A stretch of 64,000 nt of DNA from Deinococcus aquaticus (GTDB lineage: Bacteria; Deinococcota; Deinococci; Deinococcales; Deinococcaceae): positions 558,001-622,000 of the forward strand of contig NZ_CP115165.1 of the NCBI RefSeq assembly GCF_028622095.1. Direction: 5' to 3'. The position numbers were made by a program, and so were the translations under genes. Shown piece after piece: positions 10,232 through 21,500 of this stretch; positions within the stretch are counted from its first letter, which is position 1; the number at the start of each line of letters is the position of its first letter. Below the pieces are notes generated by a model, which had not been told where the DNA came from, did no database searches, and saw nothing but the letters and a program-made list of their open reading frames with translations.

Positions 10232-11406
10232 TTGCTGTTCGTGCGGGGGGCGCGCCAGCCGAGGGTGCCGGTCAGGGCGGCGAGCAGCATGCTGCCCAGC
10301 ACGAGGGGGGTGACGGCGGTCCAGCCGCCGCGTTCGAAGGCGTGTCCGGCGGCCAGGGAGGCGGCGGCGGCCCCGCCGTAGTACGCGAGGTGGTACAGGC
10401 CCGAGGCGAGGCTGCGGGCGTCGGTGACGTGGCGCTGCACGGCGTTCAGGGCGGCGGCCTGCGCGAGGAACACGCCGCAGGCGGCGGCGGCGACGCCCGT
10501 GATGACCAGCGGGAGGGGTGCGGCGAGGGTCAGGAGGAGGCCGGCGCTGCTGGTGGCGGCGGCGGTCAGCAGGCCCGTGCGGGGGCCGCGCGCGGCGAGG
10601 AACGGGGCGGCGACGGGCGTGATGATCACGCCGAGCAGGTACACGGCGAAGACCGCGCCGGTCTGGGCGGTGTTCAGGTCGTAGGGGGGCGCGGCGAGGC
10701 GCAGGGTGAGGGTGTTGAAGGTGCCGACCAGCGTGAACAGGATCAGGAACCCGACGGCACAGGTAGCCAGGAGCGGCGGGTTGTGCAGGTGGGCGCGCAG
10801 GCCCTTCAGGACGGCGCGAGGGTCGCGGCGGGGCGTGAAGGCCTGTTCGGGGGGGAGGCGGCGGGCCAGCAGGGTGCCGGTCAGGGCGGCGGCGGCCAGG
10901 AACCAGAAGACGGCGGGCCAGTGCCACTGCGCGGCGATCAGTCCGGCCAGGAAGCGGCCGAGGAATCCGCCCAGTACGGTGCCGGTCACGTAGGCGGTCA
11001 GGGCGCGGGTGCGGGCGGGGCCGGTCAGTTCCTCGCCGATCAGGGCGGTCAGGGCGACCATCACGCCGGGGATCAGCAGGCCCTGCGCGAACCGGGCGGC
11101 GTTCAGGGCGTCCAGGGTGTGGGCCTGCGTGGCGAGCAGGGCGGGCAGGGTCAGCAGGGCGAAGGCGGCGGTGACGGTGCGGCGGCGGCCGGCGGCGTCG
11201 GCCAGGATGCCGGCCAGCGGTGAGGCGACGGCCATGGCGAGCATGGTCGCGCCGATCACGCCGCCCACGCGGGCGGGCCCGGCGTGGAATTCGCGGGCCA
11301 GGGTGGGCAGCAGGCTCTGCGGGGCGTACACGTTCAGGAACACCAGGGTGCCCAGCGCGGCGAACAGCAGTGGCGGCGGAGCGCTGGTGTGGGCCAGGGT
11401 GGGCAC
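10216..11406 (-). CDS. MFS transporter, YnfM/DHA1-like
   Basis: 396 residues with about 12 membrane segments. It begins LFAALGTLVFLNVYAPQSLLPTLAREF, has the MFS loop 2-3 motif GILADAAGRRRTV, and a central cytoplasmic loop (LPPEQAFTPRRDPRAVLKG). This organisation fits DHA1-type efflux carriers such as YnfM; substrate unknown. The GTG at 11406 follows the stop of the upstream unknown gene by five bases, so the two are probably cotranscribed. The C-terminal codons overlap a stem-loop that may terminate transcription. Confidence 0.85.
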   Translation of the reverse strand: MPTLAHTSAPPPLLFAALGTLVFLNVYAPQSLLPTLAREFHAGPARVGGVIGATMLAMAVASPLAGILADAAGRRRTVTAAFALLTLPALLATQAHTLDALNAARFAQGLLIPGVMVALTALIGEELTGPARTRALTAYVTGTVLGGFLGRFLAGLIAAQWHWPAVFWFLAAAALTGTLLARRLPPEQAFTPRRDPRAVLKGLRAHLHNPPLLATCAVGFLILFTLVGTFNTLTLRLAAPPYDLNTAQTGAVFAVYLLGVIITPVAAPFLAARGPRTGLLTAAATSSAGLLLTLAAPLPLVITGVAAAACGVFLAQAAALNAVQRHVTDARSLASGLYHLAYYGGAAAASLAAGHAFERGGWTAVTPLVLGSMLLAALTGTLGWRAPRTNSNPPTT

Positions 11407-11411
11407 GCGGT

Positions 11412-12011
11412 TCAGGGCAGTCCGGTCAGGCCGAGATCGCTGACCAGGGCGGTCGCTTCACCCAGGTCGGCGGCGTGGTCGGGGTCGCTGCGGCCGGGCG
11501 GGCCGGGCAGCAGCAGGGTGGGCCGGGCGTCCAGGCCGACACTGCCGGCGCTGTCCAGGCGCTCCAGAACGGCATCGAAACTCCAGTCGTGCGCCCACAG
11601 TCGTTTGACGGCGTGCAGGGCGGCGGTGCCGCTGGCGTGCGTGCCTGGCGGCTGGTGCGGGGCGCTCTCGGCGTGCAGGGTGCCGGGGCGGCGGGCGTGC
11701 AGGGGCGCGTGGTCCAGCCCGGCGGCGCGCAGCGCGCGGTGAAAGTGCTGCACGGCGTCGTCCAGCAGGTAACTGGTGCGGATCAGCGCCTGGGCCTGCG
11801 CGGTCAGGGGTTCCAGGGCGTCCTCGTCGATGCGCGCGGGCCGGATGGGTGCGAACAGGCGTCCCAGCCGCTCCGGGAGGTTGTTCTGCCGGTAGAACGC
11901 TTCCTCGAAGGTCGCGGGGACCAGCAGGCCGCTCACGCCGTGCCGGGCCAGCCGGGCAGGTTCTTCCCCGTGCAGGGTGGGGTTCCGGGCGGCCTCCGCG
12001 AAGCTCAGCAT
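11412..12011 (-). CDS. conserved-looking protein of unknown function
   Basis: 199-residue soluble protein that I do not recognise. The N-terminal half ([21 protein letters not shown]...[21 protein letters not shown]) is likely helical and charged. The middle is His-rich ([28 protein letters not shown]) and could bind metal, but no motif can be named. No signal or membrane segment. The ATG at 12011 lies six bases past a minus-strand TACCCT (plus 12018-12023), a leaderless start that supports the gene being real. It directly precedes the MFS transporter gene with a five-base gap, suggesting a shared role. Confidence 0.7.
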   Translation of the reverse strand: MLSFAEAARNPTLHGEEPARLARHGVSGLLVPATFEEAFYRQNNLPERLGRLFAPIRPARIDEDALEPLTAQAQALIRTSYLLDDAVQHFHRALRAAGLDHAPLHARRPGTLHAESAPHQPPGTHASGTAALHAVKRLWAHDWSFDAVLERLDSAGSVGLDARPTLLLPGPPGRSDPDHAADLGEATALVSDLGLTGLP

Positions 12012-12056
12012 GCCCCCAGGGTAGCGCGGGCCGGGGCCTGCGCGGCGGGAGCGGGG

Positions 12057-13013
12057 TCAGTTCAGGCTGTGGCCCAGGCGGGCGCGCATCCAGGATTTCA
12101 CGCTGCTGGCTCCGGGCGTATCCCGCACCACGATGGCCACGTACCCGGCGGGAATGGGGCACACGACCAGCACGCGGTCCTGGAATTCCAGTTGGACGGC
12201 CTTGACGGGCGCGGCGGCGTTCAGGTGGTGCGCCACGCTGTGCGCGGCAGTCGCCAGGAAGCGGATGTACGCGCCGACTTCCGGGTCCAGGGCGGCGGGG
12301 GTCAGGGGCACGCCGCCGCTGTCGTACGCGCAGGCGGCCGTCACGCCGGGCAGCACGCTCAGGCCGGCCGTGAACATCAGGGCCTGCTGCGCCTGCTGCG
12401 CGCGCCGCGCCGCCACGGCGGCCGGGTCGGACTCCGCCTGCACTTCCCTGGCCGGCACTTCCCTGGCGGGCGCTTCCCTGGTAGGCGCTTCCCTGGTAGG
12501 CGCTTCCCGGACAGACGCGACGGGTTCGGAATGCTGCGGGGCTCCGGAGCTGCGCGGCGCGCTGGCCGGGTCGGGGGCCGGCAGGCGCGGCGCGGACGGA
12601 TCCGGAACGGGCAGGTCCGGCACGTGGGTCACGTGGGCGGCGTCGGTCAGCCACTCCTGAAGCGCGGGGAACAGCACGCCGGGCCGCAGGGGTTTGCGCA
12701 GCACGTCCAGCACGCCCAGGGCGCGGGCCTCGGCGCGCAGGTCGTCCTCGACGATGCCGGTCATGAACACCACGGGCAGGTGCGGGTGCGTGCGGCGCAG
12801 CGTGCGGGCCAGTTCCACGCCGTTCATGCCGGGCATGCGCACGTCCGTCAGGACCAGCGAGGTGTCGGGCGTCAGGGCGGCCAGCGCGGCGGCGCCGCTG
12901 TCGGCCACCTGCACGGACAGGTGCGGCGAGAGCAGGAACTCCATGTTCTGCAGCACCCCGGGGCTGTCGTCCACGATCAGAATCGAGGGGCGCCGGGGCA
13001 GGTGGGCCGTCAT
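12057..13013 (-). CDS. response regulator with Roadblock/LC7-like C-terminal domain
   Basis: 318 residues. Residues 8-125 are a receiver domain with acidic pair Asp15-Asp16, phosphoacceptor Asp57 (LVLTDVRMPGMNG) and Lys107 (LRKPL). A ~90-residue linker contains a five-residue tandem repeat (REAPT/REAPA/REVPA). The last ~110 residues (GVTAACAYDSGGVPL...EVGAYIRFLATAAHSVAHHL...LEFQDRVLVVCPIPAGYVAIVV) resemble a Roadblock/LC7 (MglB-like) domain, which usually binds small GTPases or dimerises. There is no DNA-binding domain, so output is probably by protein contact. The ATG at 13013 is seven bases after a minus-strand TACGCT (plus 13021-13026), i.e. leaderless. No kinase gene is adjacent. Confidence 0.82.
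   Translation of the reverse strand: MTAHLPRRPSILIVDDSPGVLQNMEFLLSPHLSVQVADSGAAALAALTPDTSLVLTDVRMPGMNGVELARTLRRTHPHLPVVFMTGIVEDDLRAEARALGVLDVLRKPLRPGVLFPALQEWLTDAAHVTHVPDLPVPDPSAPRLPAPDPASAPRSSGAPQHSEPVASVREAPTREAPTREAPAREVPAREVQAESDPAAVAARRAQQAQQALMFTAGLSVLPGVTAACAYDSGGVPLTPAALDPEVGAYIRFLATAAHSVAHHLNAAAPVKAVQLEFQDRVLVVCPIPAGYVAIVVRDTPGASSVKSWMRARLGHSLN
12441..12515. repeat. 15-bp tandem repeat inside the response-regulator linker
   Basis: About 4.5 copies of a 15-bp unit (consensus CGCTTCCCTGGTAGG on the plus strand; two units identical, others with 2-4 changes). In the protein it encodes the repeated REAPT/REAPA/REVPA linker. Being a multiple of three, copy-number changes would keep the frame. 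Confidence 0.85.
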
Positions 13014-13126
13014 GCCTCTCAGCGTACTGGACGGCGCGTCACCTGCACCTGACGGTTGCCGCCGGGTGCGTAAGATTTCGCACATCCGGCCCCGAGTGTG
13101 CCCCCCACGCCGGGCATACTGCGAGC

Positions 13127-13840
13127 ATGACGCGCGACCCCGCTCCCTCCGCCGCCACCGCCAGCGGCCGACCAGACGCGCACCTGGACGCCCTGCTGGC
13201 TCTCGATCCACGCCTGAGCGCCGTGTGGACCTGGGTGCAGGGGCAGATGCGCCCGGACGCCGCGCACGACAGCGCGCATCTGGCGCGCGTGGCCCGCTGG
13301 ACGCTGCGCTGCGCGCCGGACGGGCCGCCCGCCCTGGCCGTCGCGGCGGCCCTCACGCACGACGTGGTGAACCTCCCCAAGAACCACCCGCAGCGGGCGC
13401 AGGCCAGCGAACTGAGTGCGCAGGCGGTGCGGGCGACCCTGCCGACCCTGGGCTTCACGCCCGCCGACGCGCACGAGGTCGCACTCGCCGTGCGCGACCA
13501 CAGCTACTCGCGCGGCGCCCGGCCGGAAACGCCGCTGGGCGCGGCCCTGCAGGACGCCGACCGGCTGGACGCCCTGGGGGCGCTGGGCGTGCTGCGCGTG
13601 GCCGGCGTGGGCGGGCAGCTGGGCCGCGCGATGCTGCACCCCGCCGACCCCTGGGCACAGGACCGGGAGGCGGACGACCTGGCATTCACGGTCGATCATT
13701 TCTTCACCAAACTGCTGCGGCTGGACGGCACCTTCCACACGCCCGCCGGTCAGGCCGAAGCGAGCCGCCGCACCCGCACCATGCGCGCTTTCCTGACCGA
13801 ACTGGCCAGCGAACTGGACGTCGACCCGCCTGGCGAGTGA
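13127..13840 (+). CDS. HD-domain phosphohydrolase
   Basis: 237 residues. HD superfamily metal ligands are in order: His47 (DAAHDSAHLARV), His78-Asp79 (AALTHDVVNLPK), His125 (VRDHSYSRG) and Asp143 (LQDADRLDALGALGVLR). This layout matches YedJ-type uncharacterised HD hydrolases, which are expected to act on phosphorylated metabolites or nucleotides; the substrate cannot be inferred. The ATG at 13127 is six bases after CATACT (13115-13120), so a leaderless mRNA is likely. It is divergent from the response-regulator gene and converges on the histidine phosphatase gene with a 17-base gap. Confidence 0.87.
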   Translation: MTRDPAPSAATASGRPDAHLDALLALDPRLSAVWTWVQGQMRPDAAHDSAHLARVARWTLRCAPDGPPALAVAAALTHDVVNLPKNHPQRAQASELSAQAVRATLPTLGFTPADAHEVALAVRDHSYSRGARPETPLGAALQDADRLDALGALGVLRVAGVGGQLGRAMLHPADPWAQDREADDLAFTVDHFFTKLLRLDGTFHTPAGQAEASRRTRTMRAFLTELASELDVDPPGE

Positions 13841-13857
13841 CGGTCGGCTCTCCCCGG

Positions 13858-14502
13858 TCAGCTCTCCTCGAGGTGGGCGTGGTCGTTGTAGGTCAGCAGG
13901 GTCCAGCGGCCCTGCGTGCGGGTCAGGGTGGTGAGGCTGGTGTGGGCCAGCTGGTAGTTGAAGGGCAGCACGTAGCCGGGGACGGACCGAGCGGGCCAGT
14001 CGAACAGGTCGCACAGCAGGGCGCGGATGGCGGCGCCGTGCGTGAAGGCGATCACGCGGCCCGGCAAGAGTTCGTCGGCCCAGTCGCGCAGCCGCTCGCC
14101 GACCTGCGCGAGGCTCTCGCCGCCGCCGGGGGCGGGCAGGGTCCAGGGGTCGCGTTGCCAGTCGTGGTAGGCGGGGTCGCGCTGCGCGTCGTCGGTGGTG
14201 ACGCCCTCGAACTGCCCGAAGTTCAGTTCGCGCAGGCGGGCGTCGAGGGTCAGGGGCTGGCCGGGCCGGGTCAGTTCGGCGGTGCGGGCGGCGCGGCTCA
14301 GGTCGCTGCTGTGCGTCTGGTCGAAGGTGCGCCCCCGCAGGCGGGCGTGCAGCCGCGCGGCCTGCGTTTCGCCCAGGGTGCCCAGGGGGGTGTCGGTCCA
14401 GCCCTGCCAGCGGCCCGCGCCGTTCCAGTCGGTCGCGCCGTGGCGGACCAGGGTCAGGTGCAGTGCGTCCGGGGTAGGGGTGGCCGGTGCAGGGGTGGTC
14501 AC
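13858..14502 (-). CDS. histidine phosphatase family protein (phosphoglycerate mutase-like)
   Basis: 214 residues. The catalytic signature [25 protein letters not shown] includes the phospho-accepting His. Further features are [40 protein letters not shown] and the second catalytic His in [17 protein letters not shown]. It fits the cofactor-independent broad phosphatases (CobC/PhoE type); no cobalamin genes are nearby, so a general phosphatase is the safer name. The start is the GTG at 14502, overlapping the thioesterase stop (GTGA). Confidence 0.9.
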   Translation of the reverse strand: MTTPAPATPTPDALHLTLVRHGATDWNGAGRWQGWTDTPLGTLGETQAARLHARLRGRTFDQTHSSDLSRAARTAELTRPGQPLTLDARLRELNFGQFEGVTTDDAQRDPAYHDWQRDPWTLPAPGGGESLAQVGERLRDWADELLPGRVIAFTHGAAIRALLCDLFDWPARSVPGYVLPFNYQLAHTSLTTLTRTQGRWTLLTYNDHAHLEES

Positions 14503-14987
14503 GGGCGGGCCTCGGGGTCCGGGTGGGCGCTGCTGGTGTCCTGCCCGTCGGCCAGGGCGGGGACGGGGCGGGGGCGGCTGTGCTCGTCGAGCGCCACGAA
14601 CACGAAGTACCCGGTGGTCGCGAGTTCCTGCTCGCCAGTGGGCATGTCCTCGCGGTACACGTCCACGCGGATGGTCATGCTGGTGCGCCCGACCTTCACG
14701 ACCTGCGCGTCGAGGGCCACGGCGTCGCCCACGCGGATGGGCACGTGAAAGTCCACGCCGTCCATGCGGGCGGTCACGACGTTCCCCCCGGCGTGCCGGA
14801 CGGCGGCGATGCTGGCGGCCTTGTCCATCAGGGACAGCACCCAGCCGCCGAAGGCGGTGCCGTGGTAGTTGGTGTCCTTGGGGAACACCAGTTCCAGCAT
14901 GCGGGCGCGGCTTCGGGGGGCCGGGTTGCGGCTGGGGGCGGCGCCGGGGGCAGAGGCAGGAGCGGGGTCGGGGGCGGAGTCGGTCAC
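14499..14987 (-). CDS. acyl-CoA thioesterase, hotdog fold
   Basis: 162 residues. The hotdog core has [61 protein letters not shown]. The Asn-x-x-Gly-x-x-F-G-G segment before a long helix is the hallmark of YciA/BFIT-type acyl-CoA hydrolases. The ends are Pro/Ala-rich. The GTG at 14987 is the best start: a TACACT -10 box lies eight bases upstream on the minus strand. An ATG seven bases upstream is out of frame. The gene is coupled to the downstream phosphatase gene. Confidence 0.87.
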   Translation of the reverse strand: MTDSAPDPAPASAPGAAPSRNPAPRSRARMLELVFPKDTNYHGTAFGGWVLSLMDKAASIAAVRHAGGNVVTARMDGVDFHVPIRVGDAVALDAQVVKVGRTSMTIRVDVYREDMPTGEQELATTGYFVFVALDEHSRPRPVPALADGQDTSSAHPDPEARP

Positions 14988-15169
14988 AGCTCATCAGTGT
15001 AGGGGCCGCCGCGTCCAGTCGCGCGCGGCGGAGCAGGCAGGCACAGACAGGGCTGCCGGTGCGGGTAGGGGAACCAGGGCTGGTGGGGGGGCCGGGCTGG
15101 TGGCCTGCTGGTCGAGTGGCCCCGCCGGGGGGGATGGCCTGAGGTGTAGACCGACCGTGTCATGGGTGA

Positions 15170-15198
15170 TTGACACCCTCTCAGTGCCGTGCAAGCAT
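15170..15198 (+). promoter_or_regulatory. candidate promoter of the liv operon
   Basis: TTGACA (15170-15175), 17-base spacer, AAGCAT (15193-15198). The same TTGAC-N17-AAGCAT layout precedes the lactonase gene at 27421. The leader to livJ would be about 80 bases. Confidence 0.55.
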
Positions 15199-15282
15199 GA
15201 TCTGCACTCACAACTTGTACTGTGTTCAGCGTTTCAGGTAGGACAGCTGGTGTCCTTACCGCGCTGGCAGCGGGAGGTCCCT

Positions 15283-16419
15283 ATGAAGAAACGTCTCCTC
15301 TTCCCCACCCTGTTCGCCGCGATGGCCGGGTCCGCCCTGGCCGATCAGGTCGTAAACATCGGCTTCTCCGGCCCCCTGTCGGGTGGCGCGGCCTTCTACG
15401 GCAAGGATGTCCAGAGCGGCATCGACATGGCCATCGGTGAGCTGAACAAGGCCGGCGTGACCGTCAAGGGCGAGAAGGTCACCTTCAAGCTCGTGGCCCT
15501 CGACGACCGCTACCTGCCCAACGAGACGGCCACCAACGTCAAGCGCCTGACCAGTCAGGGCATCGACATCATCTTCGTGCCGCACTCCGGCGGGATCCTG
15601 ACCGTGCAGCCCCTGACCACCCGCGACCCGGAATTCCTGCTGGTGGCGTACTCCAGCGAACCGAAGATCCTCGAGGCGAACAACCCGATGACCTTCATGC
15701 TGCCCCCCCGCTACGACAACTACCTGCAGCCCTTCGTGAGCACGCAGATGAAAGCCTTCGGTAAGAAACTGGCCCTGGTCGGCACCACCAGCGCGTACGG
15801 CAAGCAGTGGACCGAGGCGATCAGCGGCGAGTGGAAGAAACAGGGCGGCACGGTCGGCGGGAACAACGGCGTGGATTACAACACCACCGTGGATTACAGC
15901 AGCGCCGTCACCAAGGCCCTGGCCGAAAAACCCGACGTGATGTTCATCGGCGGGCCCAGCCAGCCGACCGCGCTGGTCGTGAAGGCCGCGCGCGAGCAGG
16001 GCTTCAAGGGCGGGTTCATCGTGATGGACCAGGCGAAGTTCGAGCAGATGGACACCATCGTGCCGCGCGCGTACCTGGACGGCAGCGTGGGCGTGCTGCC
16101 CACCAAGGAATTCGCGGGCACGCAGGTGTTCGTCGCGCAGTACCAGCGCCTGTACAAGAAGATCCCCACCAGTGAAGCCGCGCTGAACTACATGGGTATG
16201 AACGTGCTGGCCAAGGCCATGGAACTGGCCGGCACGACCACCGACGCCACCGCCATCCGCGCCAAGCTGAACGACGCCTCCAAGGCGATCCCTCAGAACA
16301 AGAGCGTGTACAAACTGTACGGCGTGACCGCCAACGGCCACGTGGACGCCGAGTTCATCGTGGCGAGCGTCAAGAACGGCAAGTACACACGCCTGCGCCT
16401 GACCAAGACCTTCAAGTAA
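15283..16419 (+). CDS. livJ: branched-chain amino-acid ABC transporter, periplasmic binding protein
   Basis: 378 residues. A Sec signal peptide ([20 protein letters not shown], cleavage before DQV) without a lipobox Cys is followed by a type I periplasmic-binding fold: [57 protein letters not shown], then [11 protein letters not shown] and [19 protein letters not shown]. This is a Leu/Ile/Val-type binding protein; exact ligand is not settled by sequence. AGGTCC stands 5' of the ATG (GGGAGG five bases upstream). It is separated from livHMGF by 200 bases containing a stem-loop that may reduce read-through, matching the higher binding-protein level needed. Confidence 0.93.
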   Translation: MKKRLLFPTLFAAMAGSALADQVVNIGFSGPLSGGAAFYGKDVQSGIDMAIGELNKAGVTVKGEKVTFKLVALDDRYLPNETATNVKRLTSQGIDIIFVPHSGGILTVQPLTTRDPEFLLVAYSSEPKILEANNPMTFMLPPRYDNYLQPFVSTQMKAFGKKLALVGTTSAYGKQWTEAISGEWKKQGGTVGGNNGVDYNTTVDYSSAVTKALAEKPDVMFIGGPSQPTALVVKAAREQGFKGGFIVMDQAKFEQMDTIVPRAYLDGSVGVLPTKEFAGTQVFVAQYQRLYKKIPTSEAALNYMGMNVLAKAMELAGTTTDATAIRAKLNDASKAIPQNKSVYKLYGVTANGHVDAEFIVASVKNGKYTRLRLTKTFK

Positions 16420-16486
16420 GTCGCTCGGGCCGCGCCCCGACAGGGAGCCGGCAACCGCCGTTCCCGGACTCTTCTGGACTGCACGA

Positions 16487-16520
16487 GCGCGCCCCGCAAT
16501 CTGCCGGGCGCGCCCGTTTC
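16487..16520 (+). terminator. stem-loop between livJ and livH (partial terminator/attenuator)
   Basis: GCGCGCCC / GGGCGCGC (8-bp perfect stem, 11-base loop) followed by CCGTTTCTT. It is a modest rho-independent signal inside the operon, probably tuning the livJ to livHMGF ratio. Confidence 0.55.
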
Positions 16521-16619
16521 TTACCTCTTCCGCTCTCTGCTGCCCGTTTCCTGCACTGGCACTGTCTGCCCTGCCCGCACTGCCGTACCGGCGAATTTCA
16601 CCCCTGAAGGAGTCCTGTT

Positions 16620-17482
<863 letters not shown>

Positions 17483-17486
<4 letters not shown>

Positions 17487-18523
17487 ACGCGAACGGAGCG
17501 AGGAGAGGGGGGGGCCTGAGTCTGGGCCGGGTCATCTGGCCGGCACTGTTCATCCTGGCGGCGCTGGTGCCGCTGCTGCGCCCCAGCGGGTACGCGCTGG
17601 ATATCGGCGTGAACATCATGATCTGGGCCATGCTGGCGTACGGTCTGAACGTGATGCTGGGCTTCACGGGGCTGCTGCCGCTGGCGCACGCCGGGTTCTT
17701 CGGGATCGGGGCGTACACGGTCGGCATCCTGACCCTGAAGGCCGGGTGGAGTTTCTGGCTGGCGTGGCCGGCCGCCGTGGCGCTGTGCGCCCTGGTGGGG
17801 CTGTTGCTGGGCCTCGTGGCGTTCCGCACGAAAGGGGACGCCTTCTCGATCTTCACGCTGGGTGTGGGCGTGATCATCATGCTGGTCATCAACAAGTGGG
17901 ACGCCCTGACCGGCGGGAACGACGGCCTGAACGGCGTGATGCCTCCGGCCGGGCTGGAGGCGTTCTCGAAGGCGCTGGGCCTGAAGCTCTCCAGCGGGTT
18001 CTACCTGCTGGCGCTGGTCAGTCTGGCCGTGACGGTGCTGGTGGTCGCGCGCGCCCGCTACAGCACCTTCGGCCTGTCGCTGATCGCCATCCGGGGCGGC
18101 GAGGACCTTGCCCGCAGCGCCGGGATCAACGTGTTCACGCACAAGCTGCGCGCCATGATGCTCTCCACCGCCATCGCGGGCTTCGCGGGCGGCCTGTACG
18201 CTGTGTTCGTGGGCTTCCTGGGGTCCGCCGTGACCGGCCCGACCACGACCTTCACGGTGCTGCTGTACCTGCTGGTGGGCGGCCTGGGCACCCTGGCGGG
18301 ACCGCTGCTCGGCACGGCCATCATCTACGGCCTGACCCAGACCCTCAAGGGACTGGAGGACTACCAGTACATCGTGTTCGGGCCGCTGCTGGTGCTGCTG
18401 GTCATGTTCGCCCCGCACGGACTGGCGGGCCTGTGGGCGCGCCTGAGTGCCCGCCGCGCCGCGCCACCCGCGCAGACCCCCGACCAGACCCCCGATCAGA
18501 CCAAGGAGGTCAACCGTGCTTGA
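17483..18523 (+). CDS. livM: branched-chain amino-acid ABC transporter permease LivM
   Basis: 346 residues, polytopic. Family motifs are [37 protein letters not shown] and [42 protein letters not shown], then [21 protein letters not shown]. It pairs with LivH to form the transmembrane channel. GTG start overlaps the livH stop (GTGA). The C-terminal tail is hydrophilic, with a short TPDQTPDQT repeat, and overlaps the livG start by eight bases. Confidence 0.93.
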
Positions 18524-19338
18524 CGTTCAGGACCTCGGCATCCGTTTCGGCGGGCTGCACGCCGTGAAAGACGTGACAGCCAGCATTCCCGCCGGGCAGA
18601 TCACGGCCATCATCGGGCCGAACGGCGCGGGCAAAAGCACCTTCTTCAACCTGATCAGCGGCTTCTACCAGCCGACCACGGGCAGCATCCGCTTTGCCGG
18701 TGAGGACATCACGCGCCTGAAAACGCATGAGGTCGTCTCGCGCGGCATTGCCCGCACGTTCCAGACGACCACCATCTACCGGGAACTGTCGGTGCTGGAA
18801 AACGCCATGATCGGCCACCGGGTCCGCACGCGTGCCGGCCTGCTGGACGCACTGCTGCGCACCGGACGGGAACGCCGCGACGAGCAGGGCAGCCGCGACG
18901 GGGCCATGCAGGCCCTGACCCGCGTGGGACTGGCCCGGCAGGCGCACCTGCCCGCCGGCGCGCTGACGCAGGAAGGGCAGAAGCGCGTGGGGATCGCCAT
19001 GGCGCTCGCCAGCGACCCGAAACTGCTGCTGCTGGACGAACCGGCCGCCGGCATGAACCCCGAGGAGACCGTGAACCTGATGAGCCTGATCCGTGAACTG
19101 GTCGCGGGCGGCCTGACGGTCGCACTGGTGGAGCACAAGATGAGCCTCGTGATGGGACTGGCGGACCAGATCGTGGTGCTGCACCACGGGCAGAAGATCG
19201 CCGGGGGCACGCCCGCGCAGGTCAGCCGCGACCCGGCCGTGATCGAGGCGTACCTGGGCGGGCACGCGCACGGAGGTCAGATGGGCCAGAGCGCCCAGCC
19301 GGACGCCGCGCCCACCACGCTGGACAAGGGAGCCGCGC

Positions 19339-19346
<8 letters not shown>
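18516..19346 (+). CDS. livG: branched-chain amino-acid ABC transporter ATPase LivG
   Basis: 276 residues. Walker A is GPNGAGKST, the Q-loop lies in [18 protein letters not shown], Walker B is [12 protein letters not shown] and the H-loop is VALVEHKM. The signature motif reads LTQEGQKR rather than the usual LivG-type LxYGQQR, an unusual substitution, though the region aligns. The GTG start at 18516 follows AAGGAGG and overlaps livM. A His/Gly-rich tail of ~35 residues follows the usual LivG end (EAYLGG) and is likely disordered. Confidence 0.92.
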
Positions 19347-20045
<699 letters not shown>

Positions 20046-20046
<1 letters not shown>

Positions 20047-21290
20047 TGACCACCCCTGAACACCCAGCTGTCCGGCAGGGCGTGTCGCTGGACCGCCTCG
20101 CCCGCTGGGAGACGCACCTGAGCACCCGGTACCTGCAGACCGGCATCCTCCCGAACGCCCTGACGCTGGTGTACCGCCGGGGCGAGATCGTGCACCAGCA
20201 CGCGCAGGGCTTCGCGGACGTGGAGGCCGGTACGCCGCTGCGGGACGATCACATCTTCCGCATCTACTCCATGACCAAACCCATCACCAGCCTCGCGTTC
20301 ATGATGCTGGTCGAGGACGGCCTGACCGCCCTGAGCGACCCGGTCAGCAGCGTCCTGCCGGAGTGGGCGAACCTGGGTGTGTGGACCGGTGGCACGCTGG
20401 GCAGCTTCACGGGCGAACCGCCGCGCCGCCCCATGCAGATGGTGGACCTGCTGCGCCACACGTCCGGCCTGAGTTACCACATTCAGCAGGGCGGGCACCT
20501 GGACGCCGCGTACCGCGACCTGAGCCTGGGCGTGAAAACCACCCTGCCGGAATTCGTCGCGGCCCTGGCGGACCTGCCGCTGGAGCATGAACCCGGCGAG
20601 CACTGGCATTACTCGGCCGCCACCGACGTACTCGGGTACGTGATCGAACGCCTGAGCGGACAGCCGTTCGAGGACTTCGTGCGGGACCGCATCCTGACGC
20701 CGCTGGGCATGACCGACACGGCCTTCGAGGTCCCGGCCGACAAGCTGGGCCGCTTCATGCCCTGCTACGCCCTGACCCCGCAGGGCCGCGTGCTGTTCGA
20801 CCCGGCCGCCGGACGCTTCGCCCGGCCACCTCACTTCGTGTCCGGCGGGGGCGGCCTCGTCTCGACCGCCGCCGACTACCTGCGCCTGTGCCGCCTGTTC
20901 CTGCGCGGCGGCGAACTGGAAGGCACACGCCTCATCAGCCCCAAGACCATGGAACTCATGACCCGCAACCACCTGCCCGGCGGGGCCGACATCGCCGGAA
21001 TGGCCCTCACGCCCATCGCCGTCTCAGAGACCAGCGCCGCCGGCGTGGGCTTCGGGCTGGGCTTCGCCGTCACGCTGGACCCCGTGCGCACCATGCGCGC
21101 CGGAAACGCCGGGGATTACTCATGGGGAGGCGCGGCCGGCACGTACTTCTGGGTTGACCCGGTCGAGGACCTCACTGTGATCTTCATGACCCAGCTGCTG
21201 CTCTCGCCCGACCGGGTCCGCGACGACCTGCGCACCTTCGTGTACGCCGCCCTGACCGACACGCCCACCACGCCCCGCAGCCTCGCCTGA
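20046..21290 (+). CDS. serine hydrolase, class C beta-lactamase/family VIII esterase fold
   Basis: 414 residues. The beta-lactamase-fold catalytic elements are Ser75-x-x-Lys78 ([10 protein letters not shown]), Tyr189 ([20 protein letters not shown]) and [13 protein letters not shown] in place of the KTG motif, a pattern common in family VIII carboxylesterases (EstB-like) and uncommon in true AmpC enzymes. No signal peptide, so a cytoplasmic esterase or peptidase-like hydrolase is likelier than a resistance enzyme. Its ATG overlaps the livF stop by one base, making it the last gene of the liv operon and suggesting that its substrate or product is linked to imported compounds (inference). A strong terminator follows. 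Confidence 0.85.
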
Positions 21291-21322
21291 GACAGAATCT
21301 CCTCACCCCCTGCTACGCAGGG

Positions 21323-21348
21323 CCCTCTCCCCACGGAGAGGGTTTTTT
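21323..21348 (+). terminator. terminator of the liv-esterase operon
   Basis: CCCTCTCC / GGAGAGGG, an 8-bp perfect stem with CCAC loop, followed by TTTTTTG. Classic rho-independent terminator just past the esterase stop. Confidence 0.92.
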
Positions 21349-21438
21349 GTTTGTGTAGGGACACATTTACATTTCTGTACCCGTCTGCTTACACGGGTGG
21401 CTTACTCTGGATTCAGTCACCCCCAGAGGGGCTGCACT

Positions 21439-21481
21439 CCGGACGAGAGCACCGCCGTACCCGGTCAAGACAAGACGGCGC
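21439..21481 (+). ncRNA. guanidine-III riboswitch (ykkC-III class) upstream of gdx
   Basis: The 43-base element begins CCGGACGAG, continues CCGTACCCGGTCA, and ends GACAAGACGGCGC. This matches nearly base for base the conserved core I recall for the guanidine-III riboswitch. The expected pairings exist: CCGG 21439-21442 with CCGG 21461-21464, and CGCCGT 21453-21458 with ACGGCG 21475-21480, interleaved as an H-type pseudoknot. It ends 19 bases before the start codon of an SMR exporter of the guanidinium (Gdx/SugE) subtype, the regulon expected for this riboswitch. Identified from memory of the consensus and not by a covariance search. Confidence 0.85.
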
Positions 21482-21498
21482 GACACTCTGGAGGTGTC
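21482..21498 (+). promoter_or_regulatory. hairpin enclosing the gdx ribosome-binding site
   Basis: GACAC (21482-21486) and GTGTC (21494-21498) can pair, with the GGAGG Shine-Dalgarno (21490-21494) in the loop and 3' arm. It directly abuts the riboswitch aptamer, so ligand-dependent access to the ribosome-binding site is a plausible expression platform. Confidence 0.5.
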
Positions 21499-21500
21499 AC

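Noticed and set aside
12441..12515. CRISPR-like short repeat array
   Set aside because: Units are 15 bp, directly tandem with no spacers and in frame within a coding region: a protein linker repeat.
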